A stretch of 64,000 nucleotides of DNA, taken from a virus. The position numbers and the translations under genes were made by a program. The stretch lies in IMG/VR virus record IMGVR_UViG_3300042090_001530, positions 1 to 64,000 of that record. One strand, written 5' to 3'. A model generated the notes under the pieces. It saw nothing but the letters and a program-made list of their open reading frames with translations. It was not told where the DNA came from and did not search any database. Shown here in pieces: positions 13,153-20,665 of this stretch (its first letter is position 1; every line of letters begins with the position of its first letter).

Positions 13153-13704
13153 ATGCGCAACTCCGAGCCGGGCCACAGCGAGCACGTCCCGCTCCGGGAC
13201 TACCTCGACAGTAAGGTCGACCACCTCGAGTCGTTGATCCACGCGAACGCCGAACTCGCACACCAACGCTTCGAAGACCAGGACAAGGCGGTTCTTGCCG
13301 CGCTCGCCGCGCAGGAGAAGGCCGTCGCGGCAACTCTGGCCGCACAGGAGAAGTCGAGTGCTGCGGCACTGGCCTCCGCCGATCGTGCGGTGACCAAGGC
13401 CGAACTCGCAGCAGGCGAGAGATTCGCCGCGGTTAACGAGTTCAGGGCCCAGCTCAGCGACCAGGCCTCGACGTTCATGTCCCGGGCCGAAGCGCTGCTC
13501 CAGATCCAAGCGAACACCGAGAAAATCGACGGCTTGTCTGCCCGCATGGACCGGAACGAGGGCGGCCGCGCCGGATCCCTGGAGACCCGCAGCGAGCTCC
13601 GCGAATCGCACAACACTGGCGTGAGTCACACGGTGTTGGCCTTCATGGGCACCTCGATCTTGATTTCTGTCGGCGCGCTGGTCGCGTCGATCCTGCTGCG
13701 CTGA
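13153..13704 (+). CDS. coiled-coil protein with C-terminal membrane anchor (holin-like)
   Basis: ATG at 13153 follows a GGGGGCGAG site. The 183-residue protein begins with a polar region, then has a long Ala-rich coiled coil (about residues 25-110) with near repeats of AALAAQEKAVAA. One transmembrane helix lies at the extreme C terminus (about 160-182). Related proteins are common in actinophages, often near lysis or tail genes, and are sometimes called holin-like. A similar architecture recurs at 62594-63013. The exact role is unknown. Confidence 0.75.
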   Translation: MRNSEPGHSEHVPLRDYLDSKVDHLESLIHANAELAHQRFEDQDKAVLAALAAQEKAVAATLAAQEKSSAAALASADRAVTKAELAAGERFAAVNEFRAQLSDQASTFMSRAEALLQIQANTEKIDGLSARMDRNEGGRAGSLETRSELRESHNTGVSHTVLAFMGTSILISVGALVASILLR

Positions 13705-13744
13705 CGGCGCGTTGCCAAGAGTCCGCGCGCGGGGACCTCGCCCC

Positions 13745-13777
13745 TACCTTCTTCGATGTGGCACCTCAAAGAAGGTA
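13745..13777 (+). promoter_or_regulatory. inverted repeat, possible operator with -10 box
   Basis: TACCTTCTT (13745-13753) is the perfect reverse complement of AAGAAGGTA (13769-13777), separated by 15 bases. A TATACA stretch (13776-13781) overlaps its right edge and could be a -10 box for the gene cluster starting at 13808. The AT-rich arms are unusual in this GC-rich genome, which favours a regulator-binding site over a terminator. Confidence 0.4.
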
Positions 13778-13807
13778 TACATTCCTCGATGCGCACAGGG
13801 GGCAGTC

Positions 13808-14101
13808 TTGACCGTCCCCGACCACCTGCCCGGCGATGACGACTGGACGCCGCTCGATCCGGACAACGCGATCCGGTACTACTACCGTACCGACGTGGTC
13901 GGCCCGATCGGATTGGTCTGGTCGCACCACCTCGACGATGGCCGGTGGTGCGCAGCGAACATCCCTTTTCGCGGGTACGGCGACGGACGGCCCGAATGGA
14001 CGGTCGTGCTCGACGACCCGCTCACGATCACCCCGGCACTCCGATGTAAGGCCTGCGCCACGAAGGCCTGGCTCGATGGGGGAGCAGTGAGACCGGCATG
14101 A
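13808..14101 (+). CDS. DUF6527-like small protein, copy 1
   Basis: TTG at 13808 has an AGGGGG ribosome site five bases upstream, which is better than any upstream in-frame start. The 97-residue protein has a W-rich middle and ends with a CKAC pair followed by an AWLDGG turn. That ending parallels the next gene (LTPSIQC...FWDG). Both look like the DUF6527 type, small phage proteins with a pattern of aromatic residue, TPS/TPA, Cys pair and Trp-Gly. The stop overlaps the next start. Confidence 0.65.
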   Translation: MTVPDHLPGDDDWTPLDPDNAIRYYYRTDVVGPIGLVWSHHLDDGRWCAANIPFRGYGDGRPEWTVVLDDPLTITPALRCKACATKAWLDGGAVRPA

Positions 14102-14334
14102 CTGGGCCGCTGCCTCGAGTTGAGCGCGACCCAGAAGACGATCACCCGCTGTTCTTCCACGCCTGCACTGGCGTGCACGCCGGCTGGGAGAACTTCGGCG
14201 CGAAACTGCCGCTCGGCCCGGACGGCTGGCAGTGGCAGGCCGACGGGTCGCTCACGCCGTCGATCCAGTGCCTCGAGGGCTGCGGCACGCACGGTTTCTG
14301 GGACGGCCCAGAGCGCGGATGGCGGCCAGCATGA
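14098..14334 (+). CDS. DUF6527-like small protein, copy 2
   Basis: The ATGA overlap with the previous gene indicates coupling. The 78-residue product has HAC near the start, WQWQADGSLTPSI, then C-x3-C and HGFWDG at the end. This arrangement suggests a zinc-binding beta structure like that of its upstream neighbour. The two probably arose by duplication and then diverged strongly. Confidence 0.65.
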   Translation: MTGPLPRVERDPEDDHPLFFHACTGVHAGWENFGAKLPLGPDGWQWQADGSLTPSIQCLEGCGTHGFWDGPERGWRPA

Positions 14335-14420
14335 CCGCCCGCTCGTTCCGTGTCCGCATTGTCGCCGATTTCGATGAATGGCGCGCATGGCTGCGCGACG
14401 GAATGCTCGAACTCGCATGA
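14331..14420 (+). CDS. possible 29-aa peptide
   Basis: An ATGA overlap at both ends (14331 with the upstream stop, 14417 with the downstream start) places this 29-codon frame neatly between two coupled genes. It encodes a short amphipathic peptide (VRIVADFDEWRAWLRDG). The double coupling is the main evidence that it is translated. Confidence 0.5.
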   Translation: MTARSFRVRIVADFDEWRAWLRDGMLELA

Positions 14421-14728
14421 CCGGCCTCGACCCCGAGCCCGCGGATCGCGCGGTCGCCCGGATCCTCGCGGGCGGCCAACCTGACATCACTGAGCCGGCA
14501 ACTCTCGCCAGGAGCGAACTCGCGGACTGCGCCTGTCTCGCATGCGCGGACACCGGACACGCCTGCGAAGATCACCCGGACTTCCCATGGGAAGGCATCC
14601 ACGGCCCGACCGCGCTCCACCCCGAGCACGGTGGTCTAGGAATTCCCTGCCCGGCCTGTTGCGACCCGATCCCAGCCGACGGCCAGCACTCCATCAGCGA
14701 CGCCTTCACCCCGAGGCACCTGCGCTAA
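14417..14728 (+). CDS. Cys-rich hypothetical protein, 103 aa
   Basis: ATG at 14417 overlaps the upstream stop. The protein has CACLAC and later HACEDHP and CPACC, enough Cys and His for one or two zinc sites, in an acidic background. Similar small Cys-rich proteins are frequent in actinophage accessory clusters. No function is known. Confidence 0.65.
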   Translation: MTGLDPEPADRAVARILAGGQPDITEPATLARSELADCACLACADTGHACEDHPDFPWEGIHGPTALHPEHGGLGIPCPACCDPIPADGQHSISDAFTPRHLR

Positions 14729-14823
14729 GCACGACCCAAACCAATCCGGAGAACAGCGCCATCAGCACCACCGCACTCCTAGACCGACCCGCGCCACCTG
14801 CCCGAGCAGTCGGGGACCGTCCG

Positions 14824-15024
14824 ATGAACTTCCGGCCTCCCCGCATCGGCGACCTGATGGCCGTGCGCACCACCGACCCGTACCTGGACGAGGTCCACGT
14901 CGTCGTAGACCGCGTCGCCGACCACGGATCCTTCCTGCTCATTTCCGGCGCCTGGGGCGAGCACGACCTTGAGGTCGTGGTCCGCAGGGTCGGCGAGCAC
15001 CAACACCAACCAATGGAGCACTGA
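14824..15024 (+). CDS. hypothetical protein, 66 aa
   Basis: The product begins MNFRPPRIGDLMAVR and is mainly beta strand (VHVVVDRVADHGSFLLI), ending in a His-rich tail. It resembles a small SH3-like barrel. The 95-base gap upstream carries no clear ribosome site, so the start is uncertain. No family is recognised. Confidence 0.55.
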   Translation: MNFRPPRIGDLMAVRTTDPYLDEVHVVVDRVADHGSFLLISGAWGEHDLEVVVRRVGEHQHQPMEH

Positions 15025-15025
15025 C

Positions 15026-15271
15026 ATGTCCCGTGCAGGCGAGTACTTCGACGAGCGACTCAAGGCCCTCGAAGCCCTGGCGCACAAGCTGATCAGCCAC
15101 GAAGACCCGGAGGTCAAGGCCGCCGGTGAGGACGTCTCCAAGGCCGTCGCCGAACTCCGCAGCGACGCCCCCGCGCTCGAGGCCGAAGTGAAGGCCGACG
15201 CCGAGAAGGTCGCCAAGACCGCCGAGAAGGACGCGGGCGAGATCGCGGCCGATGTCGCGAAGGACGCCTGA
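15026..15271 (+). CDS. acidic coiled-coil protein, 81 aa
   Basis: ATG at 15026 directly follows the previous stop. Almost the whole protein is predicted to be helical, with Ala, Glu, Asp and Lys in heptad-like spacing (AGEDVSKAVAELRSDAP and onward). It has no Cys and no membrane segment. It may be a small oligomeric scaffold or regulator. Function is unknown. Confidence 0.65.
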   Translation: MSRAGEYFDERLKALEALAHKLISHEDPEVKAAGEDVSKAVAELRSDAPALEAEVKADAEKVAKTAEKDAGEIAADVAKDA

Positions 15272-15273
15272 GC

Positions 15274-15552
15274 GTGCCAGCCGCAATCGGCGCGAGGATC
15301 GCCAGCATCACGTGCGAGCAGTGTCGGACCGCTGAAGCCGAAGCCGCCACGCTCTCCGGCAGCATCCTGTGCCGCGCATGCGCGCAGGTCGGCAATCACC
15401 AGGCCCTCCCGAACGACGCGTGCGCCAAGTGCCGCAGCCGCGAACCGGCTTTCACCCGCCTGCCGTCCGGCATCCAGATGTGCAGGCCGTGCACGGTCGA
15501 GATCGTCGAAGGCGCGCAGGCCATCGGCGACAGGACCGACATCGAGAACTGA
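15274..15552 (+). CDS. zinc-ribbon-like protein with four CxxC motifs
   Basis: A GTG start opens a 92-residue protein with CEQC, CRAC, CAKC and CRPC, spaced as two tandem treble-clef-like zinc sites. Such a small double zinc ribbon probably binds nucleic acid or protein. It lies two bases after the upstream stop. No named family is recognised. Confidence 0.7.
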   Translation: MPAAIGARIASITCEQCRTAEAEAATLSGSILCRACAQVGNHQALPNDACAKCRSREPAFTRLPSGIQMCRPCTVEIVEGAQAIGDRTDIEN

Positions 15553-15592
15553 CCGCCAACCCACCACCCACCACAGCGCAGGACGGACAACC

Positions 15593-15913
15593 ATGAGCCA
15601 GACCGAAGACCGGCGCTACCGCGTCACCTGGCGGAGCCTGCCGCCCGCCTCGATCACCCCCATCAACTCGTCCGGGATCGAGGTTCTGGAAGAGCGTGTG
15701 GTGACCGCTGCGTACTACCGGCGCGAAGGTGAACGCGACGAGCGGTACGTGTTCAAGCGCGCCGACGGGATGCCCGCATTCGACGTCGCCGTCTCTCTGG
15801 TCGAGACCGTTGAGGTCCTCGACGATGAGGACGCGAACGAAGCGGCCACTCAGGCCGCGTACGAGCGGGCGAAGACTGCCGGGCGCTCCAAGCTGCGGAT
15901 GGCGAGCGCCTGA
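15593..15913 (+). CDS. hypothetical protein, 106 aa
   Basis: ATG at 15593 follows a weak purine-rich stretch (GGACGGACAACC). The product has a beta-rich N-terminal half containing RYRVTWRSLPP, then a charged strand region and an acidic/helical C terminus. It resembles small structural or DNA-mimic proteins in composition but has no recognised domain. The stop overlaps the next start (TGATG). Confidence 0.65.
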   Translation: MSQTEDRRYRVTWRSLPPASITPINSSGIEVLEERVVTAAYYRREGERDERYVFKRADGMPAFDVAVSLVETVEVLDDEDANEAATQAAYERAKTAGRSKLRMASA

Positions 15914-16257
15914 TGCTCACCGGAAAGGCCGCCAAGCTGCGGCCCGACATCAACGACCTCCACGTCACCCCGCTCGTGCTCGTCTCCGAGGACGACGCGC
16001 CCCAGCCGTACGCGGCCGACGGCGAGCACGCGGACATGCTCCGCGCCTGGGCACGCACCACGAACGTGCGCCGCATGCAGGAATCGCGAGCGCGCAATGC
16101 CCGCGACATCCCGACCTCCGGGCCAGGGCGGCGGCGGGCCAAGCAGCACCGCAACCGCGGCCTGTGCCTCGAACGGGTCGCGGGCGCCAAGCGGTGCAGG
16201 CGCGACGCGGCCGACGAGACCGGGCGCTGCGGGCGGCACGCGAAGGATGACGCATGA
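15913..16257 (+). CDS. basic protein with C-x9-C-x10-C-x2-H zinc knuckle
   Basis: The start overlaps the upstream stop (TGATG). The 114-residue protein is polar, with a basic C-terminal half. Near the C terminus three Cys and one His are spaced C-x9-C-x10-C-x2-H (starting at the LCLERV segment). The same knuckle, with x10, occurs twice in the small terminase protein at 29709-30500. It probably binds zinc and perhaps nucleic acid. The stop overlaps the next gene. Confidence 0.65.
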   Translation: MLTGKAAKLRPDINDLHVTPLVLVSEDDAPQPYAADGEHADMLRAWARTTNVRRMQESRARNARDIPTSGPGRRRAKQHRNRGLCLERVAGAKRCRRDAADETGRCGRHAKDDA

Positions 16258-16904
16258 TCACGTCCGAGGTGCCGCTCGACCAGTACGGCCACGGCCGCAT
16301 TCCCGCATCGGACGCCGAAGTCCGAACTGCCATCGACTCCATCGCCGAGATCCACGCGCAAGACCAAAACGAGCCCGACCACACGGTCGGCCGCCTGACC
16401 ATCTCCTGGCCGAACGGCCCAAGGCGCCCGGCGGCGGTAGAAGTCGAATTCCACGATGCCCAGACCGGCGAACCCATCACCGGCTGCGTCGCCTTCAGCC
16501 TCGGCGGCAGGCGCCTCGACGTCCACGGCAGGATCACGGCCGACCTCACGCTCCTCGTAGACGACGACGGCCAGCCGCTGAGCCCCGGCGCGGCCCCCGC
16601 GTTCACCGACGAATACCGCCAGTGGATCGAGCAGGGCCAGCCGATCGACGAAGAGCCGTCGCCCCAGGTGAAGACGGCCGTATTCCGCTACCTCGTCGAG
16701 AAGATGCGGATGCCGGCCCCCAGTCCCGGGCAGTGCGCATGGACCGGCTGCCGCCACACTGCGAGCCAGCACGCGGATGGGACGGGACCTTGCACGTACG
16801 ACGACCCGTACGGGTTTGACTACGGGGTCGCGTGCACGTGCCGCGGGTTCAACTACAACGCCCCGCCAGCCGGCCGCGACGACTCCATGGGGGTCGACGC
16901 GTGA
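16254..16904 (+). CDS. paralog family member A, 216 aa
   Basis: The core (residues about 55-150) follows the pattern D-x-TGEPI, then beta strands, ADLTLLVDDDGQPLSPG, a Tyr-Arg segment and VFRYLVEKMRM. The same order is seen in the products at 16901-17599 and 18971-19339. The last 60 residues add a Cys-rich region (CAWTGCRHTASQH and CTCRGF). The fold looks like a beta sandwich; function is unknown. The start overlaps the upstream stop. Confidence 0.65.
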   Translation: MITSEVPLDQYGHGRIPASDAEVRTAIDSIAEIHAQDQNEPDHTVGRLTISWPNGPRRPAAVEVEFHDAQTGEPITGCVAFSLGGRRLDVHGRITADLTLLVDDDGQPLSPGAAPAFTDEYRQWIEQGQPIDEEPSPQVKTAVFRYLVEKMRMPAPSPGQCAWTGCRHTASQHADGTGPCTYDDPYGFDYGVACTCRGFNYNAPPAGRDDSMGVDA

Positions 16905-17599
16905 CGGAAAGCCGCATAGTCGAACTGTCCGAACTGGCCACGTTCCAGATCACAGATGCCGAGAAGCTGATCGTCCAGCTGCACTCGGACGTCACGCCGT
17001 CCCAGGCGGCGGAGATGGCCGACCACATCGAGGCGATCGGCTTCCCGCGCGGGCAGATGGTCATCGCGCCGCCCTGGTCCGACGTCCTCATCGAAGTCGA
17101 CAGCCAGCCCGAACCCGAATACGACGGCGGCCGCGTCAACATCACCTGGCCCGCCGCGGACAGCGGCGGCGCACTGCCCATCCAGGGTGTCACCGTTGAG
17201 GACGCGGACACCGGCAAGCAGATCCTCGCCGGATTCAAGCTCGTCCTCGGCACCGACGCCGGCTACGAGGGCGACGCGATCTACGCCGACATCACCGTCT
17301 TGGTCGACGAAGACGGCGCCATCATCACCGGCGCGCCCGTCCCGACCGACGCCTATCGGGAGCACTGCGAGCACGTCCGCGCCCAGCGCCCCGACGGGCC
17401 GCTCACCGAAGAGGGCGCCGAATACCTCGACGCACTCGACCGCGGCTTCATCGGCCGCCAGTGGCGGACCGCGGTACGGCGCTACCTGGTAGCCGAGATG
17501 CGGATCGCGGAAGACGGGTCCGCAGACAGCGTCGCCGGGAGCGTCGAGGCCGAGTACGACCTCGACACCGGCGAACGCCGCGTCGAACCGCAGGAGTAG
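16901..17599 (+). CDS. paralog family member B, 232 aa
   Basis: GTG at 16901 overlaps the stop of member A. An N-terminal alpha/beta region (about 1-70) resembles a small ferredoxin-like domain. It is followed by the family core: DADTGKQILAG, ADITVLVDEDGAI, TDAYREH and VRRYLVAEMRI. The C terminus is acidic. The shared core and adjacency with member A show tandem duplication. No known function. Confidence 0.65.
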   Translation: MTESRIVELSELATFQITDAEKLIVQLHSDVTPSQAAEMADHIEAIGFPRGQMVIAPPWSDVLIEVDSQPEPEYDGGRVNITWPAADSGGALPIQGVTVEDADTGKQILAGFKLVLGTDAGYEGDAIYADITVLVDEDGAIITGAPVPTDAYREHCEHVRAQRPDGPLTEEGAEYLDALDRGFIGRQWRTAVRRYLVAEMRIAEDGSADSVAGSVEAEYDLDTGERRVEPQE

Positions 17600-17607
17600 G
17601 GGGCGTC

Positions 17608-17976
17608 ATGCGCGCGCTCATCGAGGACCCAGCGCGGCATCCGCGTGAACCCGCCGTGCAGCGTGTCGCCACCACTGCGGCCCTAACGGTGTACGCGTCG
17701 ATCGGGAACAGCGACGACAAGCTCACCCAGGCGCAGTGGTCCGAGTTCCACGACATCTTCGCCGCGCTGATCCGCACGGCGGCGACCCAGATCTTCGGCG
17801 ACTGGCTGTCCGCTTCGAACGCCAGATGGCAGAACGCATGTGTCGCGTTCGAGATCGACGTCGAGGCCGCGGACCGACTCAAGCGCGCACTGGTCAACCT
17901 CGCCGCCGAGTTCAACCAGGAATCCATCGCCTGGGCCGAGACCACCGGCACACAGTTCCTCGGACCCGGCATCTAG
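17608..17976 (+). CDS. hypothetical helical protein, 122 aa
   Basis: ATG at 17608 follows TAGGGGGCG. The protein is mostly helical and hydrophilic, with several Trp residues (QWSEFHDIFAALIR, FGDWLSASNARWQN). No membrane segment or Cys pair is present. No family is recognised. Confidence 0.65.
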   Translation: MRALIEDPARHPREPAVQRVATTAALTVYASIGNSDDKLTQAQWSEFHDIFAALIRTAATQIFGDWLSASNARWQNACVAFEIDVEAADRLKRALVNLAAEFNQESIAWAETTGTQFLGPGI

Positions 17977-18033
17977 CCCCCCTCGACGTTCGAGCCGCTG
18001 CGCCCCCGATCGCTATCACCAGCAGGAGGCGCC

Positions 18034-18564
18034 ATGTTCAGCGACCGCGTGCAGCTACGACTGGCCGCAGCCGACCTCGCCGAGCGCTTCGACGCCAACG
18101 AACTCGGACCGCGACGCGTGGGCGTCCTCGAACGCGCCCGCGAGGCCCTCGAAGCCGCAGACGAAATTTTCGCGTGGGTCAACAGGCCCGCACCCGTAGC
18201 GCGCCTCGTCGGCCGCATCGGACCCCTCACTCAGATCCCGGAAGGATCCATCATGGCGAACCCCCAGATCCCCGTCGGCTACAGCTTCGACATCACCATC
18301 GAGCCGGAGGATTCGGAGGGCAACGCGGTCAGCGACACCCTGACCTGGACCTCGTCCGACGAGACCGACGCCCCGGTCACCGCCGACTCGACCACGCTGA
18401 TCGGCACCGTCGAGGTGCTCAACGCGGCCGTCGACAACGTCATCACCGCCACCGACGGCACCAACAGCTACGAGTTCACGTTCGACGGCGTGGTCGACGC
18501 CCCCGTCACCCTCGTCGGCACCGTCGGCGTCCCGACCAAGACCGACGCGGCCCCGGCCGCCTGA
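18034..18564 (+). CDS. two-part protein with C-terminal Ig-like domain; internal start likely
   Basis: ATG at 18034 follows an AGGAGG site. Residues 1-70 are a charged helical region. Residues 74-176 form a beta-sandwich of Ig/Big type (SFDITIEPEDSEGNAVSD, then LTWTSSDET and the final TLVGTVGVPT). An in-frame ATG at 18253 is preceded by GGAAGGATCC, a strong ribosome site. The Ig-like domain could therefore also be made alone as a 103-residue protein. Such domains are used on virions for surface attachment. Confidence 0.65.
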   Translation: MFSDRVQLRLAAADLAERFDANELGPRRVGVLERAREALEAADEIFAWVNRPAPVARLVGRIGPLTQIPEGSIMANPQIPVGYSFDITIEPEDSEGNAVSDTLTWTSSDETDAPVTADSTTLIGTVEVLNAAVDNVITATDGTNSYEFTFDGVVDAPVTLVGTVGVPTKTDAAPAA

Positions 18565-18569
18565 CGCCC

Positions 18570-18776
18570 GTGCACCCGGCACCGGACTGCGACCCGTGCT
18601 CCTGCGGCCACATGGCCGCCAGGCACGTCAACACCACCGGCCGGTGCCGGGAACGCGACTCCTACCTTCAGCCTTGCGAATGCCCGTCGTTCGAGCACGA
18701 CGTCAACACCGACGAGCACCCCGACGACGACTTTAACGAGTTCGATCCGGACGGCGAAGGACGAGGTCAACCATGA
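18570..18776 (+). CDS. small Cys-rich protein (CxCGH type), 68 aa
   Basis: GTG at 18570 opens a 68-residue protein with the pattern CDPCSCGHMAARH, a further Cys, and PCECPSFEHD, then an acidic tail. The C-x-CGH...C...C-x-CP-x-F arrangement is common in small actinobacterial and phage proteins and likely binds zinc. The stop overlaps the next start (ATGA). Confidence 0.65.
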   Translation: MHPAPDCDPCSCGHMAARHVNTTGRCRERDSYLQPCECPSFEHDVNTDEHPDDDFNEFDPDGEGRGQP

Positions 18777-18964
18777 CAGCATTCTGCGACTGGGTGGCGG
18801 TCGTCGCGTTCGGGATTGCGCTCATCCTGTGTGTTATCCAGCCCAGTCCGACTGCGCCCGCGACGTATCCGGCCCGCTGGACCTGGCCCACCTTCGTGGC
18901 GCTCGGCCTCGTCGCCTGGGCGATCCCGGTCGCCCTGACGGCTTCGCACATCACGCATAGCTGA
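18773..18964 (+). CDS. two-span membrane protein, 63 aa
   Basis: ATG overlaps the upstream stop. Two hydrophobic helices (about residues 7-23 and 38-56) are separated by a Pro/Thr-rich loop. Size and topology would fit a small holin or an accessory membrane protein, but its location far from other lysis-like genes gives no further support. Confidence 0.6.
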   Translation: MTAFCDWVAVVAFGIALILCVIQPSPTAPATYPARWTWPTFVALGLVAWAIPVALTASHITHS

Positions 18965-18970
18965 GCGGGG

Positions 18971-19339
18971 GTGACGGTGACCACCACGGGCATTCCGAGC
19001 GCGACGGCGACATCGGACGAGGTCGTAGAGATCTGGGCCGAAGGCTGGGTGATCGTCGAACTCGGCGGTCCCCGCCGGGATGTCCCCATCTTCGCGACAA
19101 CCACGATCACCGATGTCGAGTCCGGACTGCCGATCACCAGCTGTCTCGACGTCACGCTCAGCACGAGCGGCGAGCGCGCCGAATGGATCTGCGAGGCGAC
19201 GACGATCGCAGACCAGGACGGCAAGCCGCTGATCGGCTACGTGCCCCCGGGCGTGTACGCCGAGCGGTACACCGTGGATGGCGAGCCGCGCACCGCCCGG
19301 TTCCGGTGGATCGTCAAGGAATTCCGGCTCGACTCGTGA
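18971..19339 (+). CDS. paralog family member C, 122 aa
   Basis: GTG at 18971 follows GCGGGG. The protein consists almost only of the core shared with the 16254 and 16901 products: TDVESGLPITS, then TTIADQDGKPLIG, a Tyr-rich turn and FRWIVKEFRLDS at the end. It lacks their extra terminal regions, so it may represent the minimal domain. The stop overlaps the next GTG. Confidence 0.65.
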   Translation: MTVTTTGIPSATATSDEVVEIWAEGWVIVELGGPRRDVPIFATTTITDVESGLPITSCLDVTLSTSGERAEWICEATTIADQDGKPLIGYVPPGVYAERYTVDGEPRTARFRWIVKEFRLDS

Positions 19340-19686
19340 CCGCAGCGATCGAGGGCGCGCACAACCCCAACTCGCCGCAGGCTCTACGCGGCAAGCGCAG
19401 GTTGAAGGCTTTGGGTATCGACGTCGACATCATGGACCACGACCAGATCCGACAGGCGTACGAGACCTTCCGGGCCGCGTACATCGACATGGCCGAAGCC
19501 GGGCGCCATTTCGAGCCGATGCGGGTCGAAGGTGACCCGCTGTCTGGGGCATGTCTCCACTCGCGTTACGGCATGTTGATTGAAAGCCTCAAAGACATGC
19601 TCGGGGCACACCCCGAGGGCTGGTCACCGCCGCGCGTCACCTGGCCGACCCCCGCAGAACGCCGGACAGGGATGCGAGGACGATGA
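19336..19686 (+). CDS. hypothetical protein, 116 aa
   Basis: GTG at 19336 overlaps the upstream stop (GTGA). The product is helical in the middle (IRQAYETFRAAYIDMAEAGRHF), with one Cys and a Trp/Pro-rich C terminus. No family is recognised. It is coupled on both sides. Confidence 0.6.
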   Translation: MTAAIEGAHNPNSPQALRGKRRLKALGIDVDIMDHDQIRQAYETFRAAYIDMAEAGRHFEPMRVEGDPLSGACLHSRYGMLIESLKDMLGAHPEGWSPPRVTWPTPAERRTGMRGR

Positions 19687-20057
19687 GTGAGCACGATGAC
19701 GAACCCGCCCGGCTCGTCCCCGATGAGGTCCGTCGCCTACGGCTCGAGCCCGGCGACCGACTCGTCGTGCGCAGCTCGAGGCTCACGTCGATCCAAGTCC
19801 ACGATTACCAGGAATACCTTCAAGCCTGGTTTCCAGACAACGAGGTCCTCGTCCTGGTCGCAGACGAGGTGTTCGTTGAGCGGGCCGCGCCCGCACCGTA
19901 CTGGATCACCACGCGCGGCGGCCACACCGTGATGTCGGACGACGACCTGCGCCGGTTCGCCGAACAGATCGCCAAGCGGATTCTGCAAAACCCGCCCAGT
20001 GTACGCAAGGACGACGACCCCGACGACGGCCTGGCAGGCGTCCCCGCGCGGAGGTGA
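19683..20057 (+). CDS. hypothetical protein, 124 aa
   Basis: The ATG overlaps the upstream stop. The protein begins with an acidic stretch, then has strands consistent with a small beta domain (RLRLEPGDRLVVRS), a hydrophobic strand NEVLVLVADEVFV, and a basic/acidic tail. No family is recognised, but the context and coupling are good. Confidence 0.65.
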   Translation: MSEHDDEPARLVPDEVRRLRLEPGDRLVVRSSRLTSIQVHDYQEYLQAWFPDNEVLVLVADEVFVERAAPAPYWITTRGGHTVMSDDDLRRFAEQIAKRILQNPPSVRKDDDPDDGLAGVPARR

Positions 20058-20062
20058 GCGCG

Positions 20063-20665
20063 ATGTCCGCACAGTCCGTCAGCATCACGCCCGACCTCGG
20101 GGACTATTTCGTCACGAGGACCAGCGGACCGCTGCTCGACCGGCTCGCCGCCTGGTTCATACGCTGGTGGACGGCCCGCAAGAACGCGCAGCGCGTGTGG
20201 AAGCCGAGTGACGTAAACCATGCCGGGACGTACGTCGGGCCCACCGAGGAGTACCCGGAGGGCGCGATCGTCGAGGCGGTTCGGCGCGTCCGGTTCAACT
20301 CCGTCAACGCCTACCCGGACGCGATCTGGTCCACCGGCCGGCTCCCCGCGCACCTGACGCCGACCGCCGAGCAGCGCGCCCGGATCGTCGAGTCCGCGAA
20401 GTGGATGGTCGGGGACCGTTACAACACAGTGGACCTGCTCGCGGTCGGGCTCGCGCAGCCCCGTGCGAAGCACGTCGTCAACAGCGACACCTGGTGGGCC
20501 AAGCGCCTAGATCATGACCATCGGGAGATTTGCAGCCAAGCAGTCGACCAGCAGTACCTTGACGCGAACATTCACCTGTTTGACGACGGACGGCTCGCGG
20601 GCTTGGTGGCGCCTGAAGACCTGGCCGATCTGCTCTCTGGCCAAGCGAAAGAGGCGGCGCAGTGA
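20063..20665 (+). CDS. permuted NlpC/P60-like (YiiX-type) hydrolase, 200 aa
   Basis: ATG at 20063 has GGAGG eight bases upstream and is preferred over the GTG at 20054. The protein shows the circularly permuted papain-like order: His53 in NHAGTYVG comes before Cys157 in EICSQAVDQ, with a helix containing IVESAKWMVGDRYN between. Proteins of this fold cut peptide or amide bonds, sometimes in peptidoglycan or lipids. No signal peptide is present. It could be a virion-associated wall-opening enzyme or a lysis factor; it is the only candidate cell-wall enzyme in the window. The stop overlaps the first tail-fibre gene. Confidence 0.65.
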   Translation: MSAQSVSITPDLGDYFVTRTSGPLLDRLAAWFIRWWTARKNAQRVWKPSDVNHAGTYVGPTEEYPEGAIVEAVRRVRFNSVNAYPDAIWSTGRLPAHLTPTAEQRARIVESAKWMVGDRYNTVDLLAVGLAQPRAKHVVNSDTWWAKRLDHDHREICSQAVDQQYLDANIHLFDDGRLAGLVAPEDLADLLSGQAKEAAQ

